Shown: in pieces, positions 1 to 6,404 of the stretch | Position numbering within the stretch: the first letter of the stretch is position 1 | Layout: the number at the start of each line of letters is the position of its first letter | Source of the DNA: Rudanella sp. | GTDB lineage: Bacteria > Bacteroidota > Bacteroidia > Cytophagales > Spirosomataceae | Length of the DNA stretch: 12,555 bases | Direction of reading: 5' to 3' | NCBI GenBank assembly: GCA_026785985.1 | Contig: JAJAYX010000773.1 | Span: 1 to 12,555 of the forward strand | Translations under genes and position numbers: made by a program | The notes under the pieces: model-generated | What the model was told of the DNA's origin: nothing | Databases searched by the model: none | The model's input: only the letters and a program-made list of their open reading frames with translations

Positions 1-306
1 GTCTTTCCCACGGGTAATAATCAACACAGTGTCGCGCAGATAGCGACCTCCCTCCCGGCTGTCGATACTAATCGAGGTTTGGCCGTTTGGAACTGAATCT
101 AACCGCATGCCCATGTCACGGACAATTTTGTTCAAGTCATACTTCGACAGGGCTTTTATGCCCTCCCGGTTGGGGGCGTAGATGACCACTTTGGTACGGT
201 TCGCAAATTGGATGATTAGCGAATCGGCGGTTGGGTTGGCTATGGTGGGTAGCGTAGTGACCATCAGCAGCAGCAAGGTTGTTGTTAATGTGATGTTACG
301 TTTCAT
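1..306 (-). CDS. Secreted protein of unknown function, N-terminal part (runs off the window)
   Basis: I do not recognise the family. The frame stays open from an ATG at 306 to the window edge, giving about 102 residues without a stop. It opens with a typical Sec signal peptide: MKRN, then a Thr/Leu-rich hydrophobic stretch, with likely cleavage near residues 22-24 (TIA/NPT). The visible mature part is mixed polar and hydrophobic, with no Cys pair or known motif that I can name. The start ATG shares its A with the TAA stop of the upstream membrane protein gene (TAATG), so the two are probably translationally coupled. It would be the third gene of the ECF sigma / anti-sigma cassette, so it may be a periplasmic or surface member of that signalling unit or a simple target. 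That role is inferred from position only. The C-terminus lies outside the window. Confidence 0.75.
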   Translation of the reverse strand, partial: MKRNITLTTTLLLLMVTTLPTIANPTADSLIIQFANRTKVVIYAPNREGIKALSKYDLNKIVRDMGMRLDSVPNGQTSISIDSREGGRYLRDTVLIITRGKD

Positions 307-1199
307 TATTTCTGTTGTTTTCTTTGGTTTTCTTTTGATTGGGCTGATTGAAACAGTCGGTTAACGAGGCCACTTTCCTCATCAGCTTCATTCGTATTAA
401 CATCGGCTTTTGCCAGGGCTTCACCGTCTTTCAGCCGTTTGATCTGGCGAAAAATGCGCGCAATTCGGGCATTTTTAACGGGAGTCTCAGTAACAGCTTT
501 TCGTTGTGGTTGAGCTTCCTTTGTTTCGATTACTGGTTGTTCAGATACAGGTTCGGCTACGCTCACAATTAAGGTGCGCTCTGGATTTGGCGAGGCCGGT
601 GTTGCAGTACTGTTTTGAGAAGTGGCACTGGCTAATTCATTCTTCACTGAAACATCTGGTTTGCTCAACGTTGGTTCCGGTTGCTTTTCTGTTGCTTTAA
701 CAATCTGGTTTTGTGGGCTTGCGTTACTAATTCCTTTCGACTTTTCCACTTTAGACTGTCTGGCATATTCGCTGTGCTGTTCTTCTGGTTTTAACTCATT
801 TTTGCGACTATCAGTCGTTTTTGGTTGCGTAACCACCGCTTCAAAAACCTCGTTGGGTTTGCTTAGGGGTGAAGAAACGGCCTGCTTATTAAGCGGCTGG
901 GTTGTTCCCTTAGCCGATTTCTTCCCAACAGACAACTCATTTTCAGCGTTTGTATTAGCCAACTTTTCGCTCCAGTTTGTCCACAGAAAGGCCAGGAGCA
1001 AGCAGGCAGCAACTGCCGAGGCCGACCCATACCAAATAGTCCCAATTCGCCGGGAAGGCTTATCCTCTACTACGGGTGGTTGCCCGGCCAGTCGACCTTG
1101 CAAACGCGACCAACTTTCGGTGCTTGGCTGCACCGATGCCTGGTTTAGTTTACGCCGAAAGAGGTCATCTAATGGCTGATGTTCGGTTCGCTTGTCCAT
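306..1199 (-). CDS. Single-pass membrane protein, probable anti-sigma factor for the adjacent ECF sigma
   Basis: This 297-residue protein has an N-terminal hydrophilic part (about 1-52), one clear transmembrane helix (about 55-74, with ACLLLAFLW at its core), and a long low-complexity tail rich in Ser, Thr, Lys, Glu, Gln and Pro that should lie in the periplasm. The N-terminal segment (MDKR, then LDDLFRRKL, then a W at residue 30 in SWSRLQGRL) matches the style of Bacteroidetes proteins encoded right after ECF sigma genes. In that arrangement the cytoplasmic head holds the sigma factor at the membrane. I see no His/Cys zinc anti-sigma signature, so the call rests on topology and position. Its start overlaps the end of the sigma gene by 35 nt, and its stop overlaps the next start as TAATG, which supports a co-expressed trio. 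A structural membrane protein of unknown role is the alternative. Confidence 0.72.
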   Translation of the reverse strand: MDKRTEHQPLDDLFRRKLNQASVQPSTESWSRLQGRLAGQPPVVEDKPSRRIGTIWYGSASAVAACLLLAFLWTNWSEKLANTNAENELSVGKKSAKGTTQPLNKQAVSSPLSKPNEVFEAVVTQPKTTDSRKNELKPEEQHSEYARQSKVEKSKGISNASPQNQIVKATEKQPEPTLSKPDVSVKNELASATSQNSTATPASPNPERTLIVSVAEPVSEQPVIETKEAQPQRKAVTETPVKNARIARIFRQIKRLKDGEALAKADVNTNEADEESGLVNRLFQSAQSKENQRKQQK

Positions 1200-1752
1200 A
1201 CTCTCGTTCCAATTTTACCAAACTTGTTTGTAGCCAAAGGCGCGCCCGGCTCAACTGTGATTTTGATGTTCCTTCGGATATGCCTAATTCGTTGGCAATT
1301 TCCTGGTGTGTGTATCCTTCGATGGCGTAGAGGTTGAAAATTGTTCGATACCCATCGGGTAGCTGCCCTACGAGCCGTAACAAATCGTCTGCTTCGAGTG
1401 AATTGTCGGCCCAGTCATAATCAGGTTCGGTTATTATTTCGTCTAAGCCAATTTCCTGTCGCCACGATTTGGTTTTTCGGAGAAACATGAGCGATTCTGT
1501 TACCATGATTCGCCGAAGCCACCCCTCAAAACTTCCCTCTTCCCGAAACTGTCCAATTCGCTCGAAAGCCCGCATGAATCCGTCGATCATTGTTTCTTCG
1601 GCATCGCTTCCATTGGCAATATAGCGGACGCAAACAGCCATCATTTTCCCTGAATACCGCTCATAAACGACCTTCTGAGCGCGATTGTCGTTTCGCTTCA
1701 GGGCAGTCATGAGTTGAGACTCAGATTGGAAAAATGGTATAATACGGGGCAT
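1165..1752 (-). CDS. ECF-type RNA polymerase sigma factor
   Basis: At 195 residues this has the usual size of an extracytoplasmic-function sigma factor, which directs RNA polymerase to a small regulon. Region 2 covers about 25-92: RAQKVVYERYSGKMM, then DAEETMIDGFMRAF, where the acidic DAEE-type element contacts core polymerase, then the GSFEGWLRRI promoter-melting part. Region 4 covers about 125-180, with the helix-turn-helix around GYTHQEIANELGISEGT and the SRAR segment for the -35 element. No extra C-terminal domain is present. The ATG at 1752 gives the N-terminus expected for Bacteroidetes members (a short lead, then SESQLMTALKRND); ATG at 1710 is a less likely alternative. It follows the terminator of the oxidase operon by about 79 nt, so it is probably transcribed separately. 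The downstream overlapping membrane protein is the likely partner. The target regulon cannot be read here. Confidence 0.93.
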   Translation of the reverse strand: MPRIIPFFQSESQLMTALKRNDNRAQKVVYERYSGKMMAVCVRYIANGSDAEETMIDGFMRAFERIGQFREEGSFEGWLRRIMVTESLMFLRKTKSWRQEIGLDEIITEPDYDWADNSLEADDLLRLVGQLPDGYRTIFNLYAIEGYTHQEIANELGISEGTSKSQLSRARLWLQTSLVKLEREYGQANRTSAIR

Positions 1753-1831
1753 ATAAATATGCTTTATATCCCGAAGATGCTTAAAGGATCGGGTAGGGTT
1801 GCACGTTCAGGTAAAGTTTTTTATCGACCAC
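1753..1831 (-). other. Intergenic gap between oxidase operon terminator and ECF sigma gene
   Basis: This 79-nt AT-rich gap is the only clear transcriptional boundary in the window, so the promoter of the sigma cassette should lie here or inside the preceding terminator region. A GAAC at about 1807-1810 (minus strand) could be the -35 core of an autoregulated ECF promoter, but I see no convincing partner element. I also find no good match to the housekeeping Bacteroidetes TTG / TAnnTTTG pattern. The assignment of promoter activity is positional only. Confidence 0.35.
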
Positions 1832-1854
1832 AAAAAAAGGGGCTTAAAGCCCCT
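1832..1854 (-). terminator. Rho-independent terminator of the Act-Cox operon
   Basis: Read on the minus strand, GGGGC - TTTAA - GCCCC forms a five-pair GC stem, extended to six pairs by an outer A-T pair (1838/1854). A run of seven T follows at once (1838 down to 1832), the classic intrinsic terminator form. The hairpin overlaps the end of the DUF983 gene: the TAA stop (1846-1844) sits in the loop and the 5' arm is coding sequence. It faces the right way to end the long respiratory transcript ahead of the sigma factor gene. The stem is short, so efficiency is uncertain. Confidence 0.82.
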
Positions 1855-2221
1855 CCTGATACTTGATTCCTGCCACATAATGCAGCCAGACTACTCGTGA
1901 AATTCTAAAGTTTATGGGTGCAATCAGTACCATTACCGGCGCAATCACGACCACGTATATCCAGCCATCCGGGTCGCCAAACAGGTAGAAAAGCATGAAT
2001 CCCAGCACTAAAGCAACCCCGCCCGAAACGGCATAACTAACATACATGGCCCCGATAAAATAGCCCGGCTCAATTTCGTAGCGCAGCCCGCAATGCGGGC
2101 AGTGTTCATACATATCATCGAAGCCAGTCAATGAATAAAAAGGCTTTCGAAAAATTTTGCCTTTCCTACATTGAGGACATAGCCCGCTTAACACGGCGTG
2201 TGATTTCGATACGTCGACCAT
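1844..2221 (-). CDS. DUF983 family zinc-ribbon-like membrane protein
   Basis: This 125-residue protein matches DUF983. A short N-terminus is followed by a CPQC pair (Cys 15 and 18), a spacer, and a CPHC pair (Cys 41 and 44), which together should bind one metal ion such as zinc. Next come the GLRYEIEPGYFIGAMYVSY block typical of the family and two transmembrane helices (about 57-80 and 86-102). DUF983 genes often lie beside oxidase or haem genes in Bacteroidetes and Proteobacteria, but the biochemical role is not established. A part in cofactor or subunit assembly is an inference. It is the last gene of the operon; its stop codon sits in the terminator loop. The ATG at 2221 makes it overlap the preceding gene by 56 nt. 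The next Met comes after the first Cys pair, so a later ATG is unlikely; a GTG at residue 10 is possible. Confidence 0.85.
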   Translation of the reverse strand: MVDVSKSHAVLSGLCPQCRKGKIFRKPFYSLTGFDDMYEHCPHCGLRYEIEPGYFIGAMYVSYAVSGGVALVLGFMLFYLFGDPDGWIYVVVIAPVMVLIAPINFRISRVVWLHYVAGIKYQEGL

Positions 2222-2453
2222 ATTCTTTCATGCTGTTCCGATACCAGAAATAAGCCACAGTGGCAACGATCAGGTAAGGAGCAGCTAATAAATAAACAAT
2301 TCCAAAATTAAGGTTCGAAGCAACAGTACTACGGCCATTGCTTACGGTGCTTTCGACAACGCTACGACACATAGCGCACTGAGCCATCAGATCGGGTGAT
2401 ACTGCCAAAAACAGCATTACCACTGCTATCGTTATTCTTGTCCAAATCTTCAT
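2166..2453 (-). CDS. Small exported CxxC membrane protein, function unknown
   Basis: From the ATG at 2453 this gives 95 residues. A Sec signal peptide (MKIWTRITIAVVMLFLAV, cleavage probably around LMA/QC) leaves a mature N-terminus starting with QCAMCR, so Cys 26 and Cys 29 form a CxxC pair facing the periplasm. A short Ser/Asn-rich linker, one transmembrane helix (about 49-71), and a strongly basic cytoplasmic tail (YGRRIEITRRVKRAM) follow. Gln just before the first Cys argues against a lipoprotein. An ATG 36 nt further upstream would overlap the DUF420 gene and put charged residues before the signal, so I prefer 2453. I know similar small CAMC-type proteins only as uncharacterised neighbours of oxidase genes in Bacteroidetes. 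A role in copper delivery or thiol exchange for the oxidase is inferred from the CxxC and the position after Sco and DUF420. Confidence 0.8.
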   Translation of the reverse strand: MKIWTRITIAVVMLFLAVSPDLMAQCAMCRSVVESTVSNGRSTVASNLNFGIVYLLAAPYLIVATVAYFWYRNSMKEYGRRIEITRRVKRAMSSM

Positions 2454-2466
2454 GATCTTATTCGAT

Positions 2467-3009
2467 TTAGAAGGTATAATAGGGCGCAATCATAAAATAT
2501 ACAATTACCCCCGTCATGCTTACATAGAGCCAGATTGGGTAGGCCCATTTCACAGTTGCCTTGTGCCGGGCAATCTGCCCTGACAAAGCGAAATAGACAG
2601 CTCGCAATACAAACCAAACCACCACTATCGACAATATAATGTGAGAGATTAGCAGAAAATAGTAAACCGGGCGAATCCAGCCTTGTCCTCCAAAGGGGGT
2701 TGACTGATGTGTAATGTGATAGAGTATATAACTAACCAGAAAAACGGCTCCAAGTGAAAATGCCCCTAACATACTCGTACGGTGAGCCGCTATATTCTTC
2801 TGCCTGATAAAATACAAACCTAACAGGAGCAATACGGTAGTTAGCGAATTGAGTACTGCATTCACAAAAGGCAATGAGTTTGTCCATGCACCTAAATCTA
2901 CTTTCAAACGAATGCCGAGCATCACTGCAACAGCAATTGGAATAGCAATTGCAAGCGTATTGATAACCCGATTGACTTTGCGCCCCTGGGCCACTTGAAC
3001 AGTCTGCAT
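2467..3009 (-). CDS. DUF420 family membrane protein, CtaM/YozB-like oxidase assembly factor
   Basis: This 180-residue protein has five predicted transmembrane helices (about 14-34, 48-68, 80-100, 114-137, 157-176). It carries the DUF420 pattern of histidines near membrane faces: His 76 in KNIAAHRTSM, His 98 and 101 in YHITHQS, His 123 in ISHII, and His 149 in ARHKATVKWAYPIWLY. The family includes Bacillus YozB and staphylococcal CtaM, the latter reported as needed for function of the haem-A-containing aa3 oxidase. The His layout could bind haem or copper, but that is not shown here. It lies 9 nt after the Sco gene and before the small CxxC protein, inside the oxidase assembly block, which agrees with an assembly role. 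Family assignment is firm; the exact job in this organism is inferred. Confidence 0.85.
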   Translation of the reverse strand: MQTVQVAQGRKVNRVINTLAIAIPIAVAVMLGIRLKVDLGAWTNSLPFVNAVLNSLTTVLLLLGLYFIRQKNIAAHRTSMLGAFSLGAVFLVSYILYHITHQSTPFGGQGWIRPVYYFLLISHIILSIVVVWFVLRAVYFALSGQIARHKATVKWAYPIWLYVSMTGVIVYFMIAPYYTF

Positions 3010-3018
3010 GATTATGAA

Positions 3019-3729
3019 TTATTGTTTCTTATAGATGTCTAATAGCACCCGCATTTCCAGTATAAGGCGGTCAACATCTTTCTTATCGGTGCCATCATAG
3101 AACCCCCGGATGTGGCCTGCCTTATCTACTAAAACTAACTTTTCGCTATGAATAAAAGTTTCGTCGGGTTTGCCGTAGGTAACACCATGATCAACCACGG
3201 GCAGGAAATAACCATGCTGTGCCAGATTATAGATCTGGGCTTTGTCGCCGGTCAGGAAATACCATTTTCCAGGCAAGGCCTCGTACCGTTTTGCATATGC
3301 TTTTAGCTGCTCTGGTTTGTCGTGTTCAGGATCAACGGAGAACGACAGAAAAATAATTTCCGACTTATCACGGAAGATGTCCTGCACCCGCGTTAATTCG
3401 CCGGAGATTTTGGGGCAGATAGTGCCGCAACGAGTAAAGAAAAAAGCAGCCACGTGAATCTTACCTTTTACAGTAGTACTATCTGTGAGGCCGCCGTCCT
3501 GATTGGTAAGTCGAAAGCCCGGAACGGTTCGGAAGAGGGTATCTTCTACTTCTCTGCCAAAATCGTTTACCTGTTTACCGATCACAGGCTCTCCGTTTGT
3601 CGAGTCGATAACGGGAATATATCGACGAAGTTGGTAATGATTTTGGGTCAATCCCCTGAGCAATACATATGCCAAAGCCGGGACCAGCAGAACAATCAGC
3701 AGGATCCCGGCTTTTGTATTTTTAGTCAT
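3019..3729 (-). CDS. SCO1/SenC family copper chaperone for the CuA site
   Basis: This 236-residue membrane-anchored thioredoxin-fold protein has an N-terminal helix (about 7-25) that anchors it, leaving the domain in the periplasm. The copper-binding motif is CGTICP (Cys 101 and Cys 105, the CxxxC of Sco proteins) and the third ligand is His 194 in ETFIHSEKLVLVD. The DPEHDKPEQLKAYAKRY block is also typical. Sco proteins bring or reduce copper for the CuA centre of subunit II, here CoxB encoded in the same operon. An insertion of roughly 45 residues between the anchor and the core (about 30-75) precedes the domain. The ATG lies 1 nt after the stop of the subunit IV gene, so the two are tightly coupled. 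All key residues are present, so I expect an active protein. Confidence 0.95.
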   Translation of the reverse strand: MTKNTKAGILLIVLLVPALAYVLLRGLTQNHYQLRRYIPVIDSTNGEPVIGKQVNDFGREVEDTLFRTVPGFRLTNQDGGLTDSTTVKGKIHVAAFFFTRCGTICPKISGELTRVQDIFRDKSEIIFLSFSVDPEHDKPEQLKAYAKRYEALPGKWYFLTGDKAQIYNLAQHGYFLPVVDHGVTYGKPDETFIHSEKLVLVDKAGHIRGFYDGTDKKDVDRLILEMRVLLDIYKKQ

Positions 3730-3730
3730 G

Positions 3731-4057
3731 TTACCGAAGGTTGAAGATCGAGCCGCCTTCCAGCATCATTGCCAGCAGCAACCAGCAAACAAATAATGTT
3801 GGCAGCAGAATGGCCCATATCAGGCCCTTAACCTCATGTTTTAAGTGCATGAACTCGCCAACTATATAGAAGGCTTTCACGATGGTTAGACCAACGAACA
3901 AAGAGGTTTTAAAATAGCCTGTTTTGATGGTAAAGGCAATAACAAACTCAAGAGTCGTAACGGCTGAAAGAATAAGGAAAACTTGCCAGATACGCTTGGT
4001 TTGGGCCGGAGCGACTTCGGTGCCGACATGGTCTGCGTGGTGATTATAATCAGACAT
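3731..4057 (-). CDS. Cytochrome c oxidase subunit IV (prokaryotic small subunit)
   Basis: A 108-residue inner-membrane protein with a His-rich N-terminus (SDYNHHADHVG) and three transmembrane helices (about 23-43, 51-71, 77-98). KAFYIVGEFMHLKHE between helices 2 and 3 is the hallmark of the bacterial COX4 / CtaF-CyoD-like family. These small subunits pack against subunits I and III and stabilise the oxidase, and carry no cofactor. It lies 34 nt after the large subunit III gene and 1 nt before sco, the usual order in Bacteroidetes. Nothing is missing or odd apart from the His cluster at the N-terminus, which could be a chance feature. Confidence 0.92.
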   Translation of the reverse strand: MSDYNHHADHVGTEVAPAQTKRIWQVFLILSAVTTLEFVIAFTIKTGYFKTSLFVGLTIVKAFYIVGEFMHLKHEVKGLIWAILLPTLFVCWLLLAMMLEGGSIFNLR

Positions 4058-4091
4058 CGTAGTGAAATTGTAAGGTTATAAACCGTAAGTA

Positions 4092-4871
4092 TTAAACCAG
4101 GTAGAAGAACGTAAACACGAATACCCAAACGAGGTCAACAAAGTGCCAGTAGAGACCCACTTTCTCTACCATTTCGTAGTGACCGCGACGTTGGTACAGG
4201 CCCGTAGCTGTCCGATAGAAAATCAGCATGTTGAGCAAAACCCCGCTGAAAACGTGCGTTCCGTGGAAACCCGTGATAAAGAAAAACAGGTCAGCAAAAG
4301 CTGGTGGGCCATATTGGTTTTCGGTCAGATTGGCTCCAAAAACAGTTCGGCTTACCCATTCACCGCTCACAATCTCTTTGATTGACATTCCCTGCTCCGT
4401 GCCGTGAATAAAGTGTGACCATTCCCATGCCTGGCAACCTAAAAAGGCAAACCCACCCAGAATTGTCCAAAGCATGTATTTCTCAACCGTCGGGCGGTCC
4501 ATCCGGTGGCCAGCCTCTACAGCTAATACCATTGTAACGCTGCTAAAGATCAGAATAAAGGTCATTATGCCCACAAATATCAGTGGAGCATCCACACCAT
4601 GCAGAAAAGGAACTGAGTTATAAACCTGTTCAGGAATGGGCCAATAGAGATTTGAAAATTGGAAGGCCCCGTGGATGGCCGGATCATAGACAGGAAAACT
4701 AAACCGAATTAGACCATAGGTTACGAGTAAAGCCGAAAACGTAAAGGTATCTGAGATGAGGAAAAACCACATCATCAGTTTACCATAACTCGCGTTCATT
4801 GGTTCGACACCACCCATCCAGGTTTTTTTGTCGAATAGTTCGGTTGACTCCGTCGTTACTGTCGTCGCCAT
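4092..4871 (-). CDS. Cytochrome c oxidase subunit III, larger paralogue
   Basis: This 259-residue protein (start ATG at 4871) has five predicted helices (about 31-54, 93-118, 131-153, 193-219, 238-259). It carries the subunit III signatures GFHGTHVFSG (201-210) and YWHFVDLVWVFVF (241-253). Subunit III surrounds subunit I and protects the proton uptake path; it has no redox centre. Compared with the neighbouring smaller copy it has long loops after helix 1 (about 57-92) and after helix 3 (about 157-192). An ATG at 4970 is in frame, but the 33 extra residues are unlike the family and would overlap the upstream gene, so I use 4871, where the N-terminus (MATTVTTES) is normal and the gap to the previous gene is 38 nt. 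It lies immediately downstream of another subunit III gene. Confidence 0.95.
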   Translation of the reverse strand: MATTVTTESTELFDKKTWMGGVEPMNASYGKLMMWFFLISDTFTFSALLVTYGLIRFSFPVYDPAIHGAFQFSNLYWPIPEQVYNSVPFLHGVDAPLIFVGIMTFILIFSSVTMVLAVEAGHRMDRPTVEKYMLWTILGGFAFLGCQAWEWSHFIHGTEQGMSIKEIVSGEWVSRTVFGANLTENQYGPPAFADLFFFITGFHGTHVFSGVLLNMLIFYRTATGLYQRRGHYEMVEKVGLYWHFVDLVWVFVFTFFYLV

Positions 4872-4909
4872 GCGTGAGGTAGTGAGTTTGACGCTTGTAT
4901 CGCCACAGT

Positions 4910-5503
4910 TTAATGGAAATAGATTAAGAACGCGAACAAATATAACCAGAGAACGTCCAGAAAGTGCCAATATGTGGTGGCAATCTCCATCTGATCTAAA
5001 CTCTTGGCATGAATGGTTAACTGAAATGCAGCTTTCAGTGCATAAAGCAAGACAATAAGTCCCGAAATCAGGTGAAAAGCGTGCAAGCCCGTAAACACAT
5101 ACATGAACGACCCGGCCGGGTTTCCCACAAAAAACACTTTTTGGTCAACCAACTGCACCCACCCCTGAAACTGCATATAGAGGAAGGCAATACCAGACAC
5201 AAAAGTAATGCTTATCGCTAAACGCATCAGTCCAAAGCGGTCTTTTTTTGCAGCCCAGAGCGCAGTTTGCATTGTCAGGCTACTAAAAATCAGCACACCA
5301 GTACTATATGAAAACACCGCCGGGATGGTGTATTCCAGCCAGTTACCTTCAGCACGTCGTACCAGATAGGCACTTGTCATGGCTGCAAACAACATGATAA
5401 TACTGACGATGAACAACCACATAATGAACTTCTTAGGGTTCATCGAAAGGGTTTCTTCCGGTTCTTCAATGGTATAATCGACACTTTCTAATTCCTCTTT
5501 CAT
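4910..5503 (-). CDS. Cytochrome c oxidase subunit III, smaller paralogue
   Basis: A 197-residue protein of the five-helix subunit III type (helices about 25-48, 62-85, 92-115, 131-155, 178-195), preceded by an acidic N-terminus rich in Glu. Diagnostic motifs are GLHAFHLISG (139-148) and YWHFLDVLWLYLF (178-190). It is clearly homologous to the gene that follows, yet lacks its long loops, so the two are old paralogues rather than a recent duplication. The ATG at 5503 follows the ctaB stop with one intervening nucleotide. Both copies keep the motifs, so both may be made. Whether both enter one enzyme or form alternative enzymes cannot be told from sequence. Confidence 0.93.
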   Translation of the reverse strand: MKEELESVDYTIEEPEETLSMNPKKFIMWLFIVSIIMLFAAMTSAYLVRRAEGNWLEYTIPAVFSYSTGVLIFSSLTMQTALWAAKKDRFGLMRLAISITFVSGIAFLYMQFQGWVQLVDQKVFFVGNPAGSFMYVFTGLHAFHLISGLIVLLYALKAAFQLTIHAKSLDQMEIATTYWHFLDVLWLYLFAFLIYFH

Positions 5504-5504
5504 G

Positions 5505-6404
5505 TCACAGCTTATCTAAAACGTAAGCAATTTGCACAATAGGCAGGTACAAAAACGAGCCAAACATTAATCGTAAGGCATTCCGGTCTGTTCCCTGCTT
5601 GACCAATCGGAAATTCAGATATAAAAACCCAAGTCCTGCTACGGCTGCCACCCAAGCCGACGCGTTTCCCGTGAAGCCAAGTTGCATTGGAAGAATGCTA
5701 ATCGGCAACAGTACAAGCGTAAACGACAATACAATTAAGGCCGTGTTCAACGACTTAGCGTTATCGAGTGGCAGCAAGCGAAAACCAGCTTTCTTGTAAT
5801 CATCATCCAGCACCCAGGCAATAGCCCAAAAGTGCGGAAACTGCCAGACGAACTGCACTGCGAAAAGGACAAGAGCCTCCATGTCGATTGTTCCTTTTGC
5901 GGCCACACAGCCAATGAGCGGGGGCAAACCACCCGGAATAGCTCCGACGAAAACCGCAATTGGCCCAACTCGTTTCAACGGTGTGTAAGCAAAACTGTAT
6001 AGCAGGTACGAGACAAACGAGATAGCCGCCGTGAACGGATTGAACCACAACGCCTGAATGAGCGTACCCAGAAATAACAGGACACCCGCAAAATACAACG
6101 CACTTCGTTTGCTCAACCGCCCTGATGGTAACGGACGTTTGCCGGTTCGGTTCATCATCCGGTCTAGTTCGACTTCCAGAGCCTGATTGGTCGCATTGGC
6201 GGCCCCTGTAATCATCAGCCCACTGATACTGAACAACAGAATCATACCAAAACTGTAAGTTCCTGATGTAGCCAGCATATAGCCAAGCGCACCTGACAAA
6301 CCAACAATTACCGCCAGCCGAAGTTTCAGCAACTCAATATAGGCTTTAATCTTGGTTCGCCACTGTATCCGCGAAGGCTCCATTTTTTCCTCTACCGTCA
6401 TCAT
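5505..6404 (-). CDS. ctaB: Haem O synthase (protohaem IX farnesyltransferase)
   Basis: This 299-residue polytopic UbiA-superfamily prenyltransferase adds a farnesyl group to haem B to make haem O, the precursor of haem A for CoxA. The first substrate-binding region is at 70-92 (NQALEVELDRMMNRTGKRPLP), followed by YTPLKR (140-145), the GAIPGGLPPLIG loop (154-165), HFWAIAW (191-197), and the second acidic motif DDDYKKAGF (200-208). The first motif is unusual: two positions that are Asp in the familiar N-x-x-x-D-x-D-x-D pattern are Glu here (77 and 79), while Asp 81 is kept. Length and helix pattern are normal. The start overlaps the end of ctaA by 4 nt (ATGATGA), so the two haem A pathway genes are coupled. 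Confidence 0.96.
   Translation of the reverse strand: MMTVEEKMEPSRIQWRTKIKAYIELLKLRLAVIVGLSGALGYMLATSGTYSFGMILLFSISGLMITGAANATNQALEVELDRMMNRTGKRPLPSGRLSKRSALYFAGVLLFLGTLIQALWFNPFTAAISFVSYLLYSFAYTPLKRVGPIAVFVGAIPGGLPPLIGCVAAKGTIDMEALVLFAVQFVWQFPHFWAIAWVLDDDYKKAGFRLLPLDNAKSLNTALIVLSFTLVLLPISILPMQLGFTGNASAWVAAVAGLGFLYLNFRLVKQGTDRNALRLMFGSFLYLPIVQIAYVLDKL

Noticed and set aside
345..950. Possible tandem repeats in the Ser/Thr/Lys/Gln-rich part of the anti-sigma candidate
   Set aside because: The composition is biased, but I find no regular unit by eye; it looks like a disordered linker.
622..1179. Long open frame on the plus strand opposite the probable anti-sigma gene
   Set aside because: It is Cys-, Ser- and Leu-rich without family features and mirrors the low-complexity, Lys/Glu/Gln-rich coding strand. 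The minus-strand gene has a start overlap, a membrane helix and operon context.
1753..1831. Housekeeping-type Bacteroidetes promoter (TTG / TAnnTTTG) before the sigma gene
   Set aside because: The best candidate region around TTTACCTG misses key positions, and the GAAC found there has no clear -10 partner.
2454..2489. Upstream ATG for the small CxxC protein
   Set aside because: It would overlap the DUF420 gene and add 12 polar residues before an otherwise standard signal peptide starting MKIW.
4872..4970. Upstream ATG that would extend subunit III by 33 residues
   Set aside because: The extra residues do not resemble subunit III and would overlap the previous gene by 61 nt. The ATG at 4871 gives a normal N-terminus.
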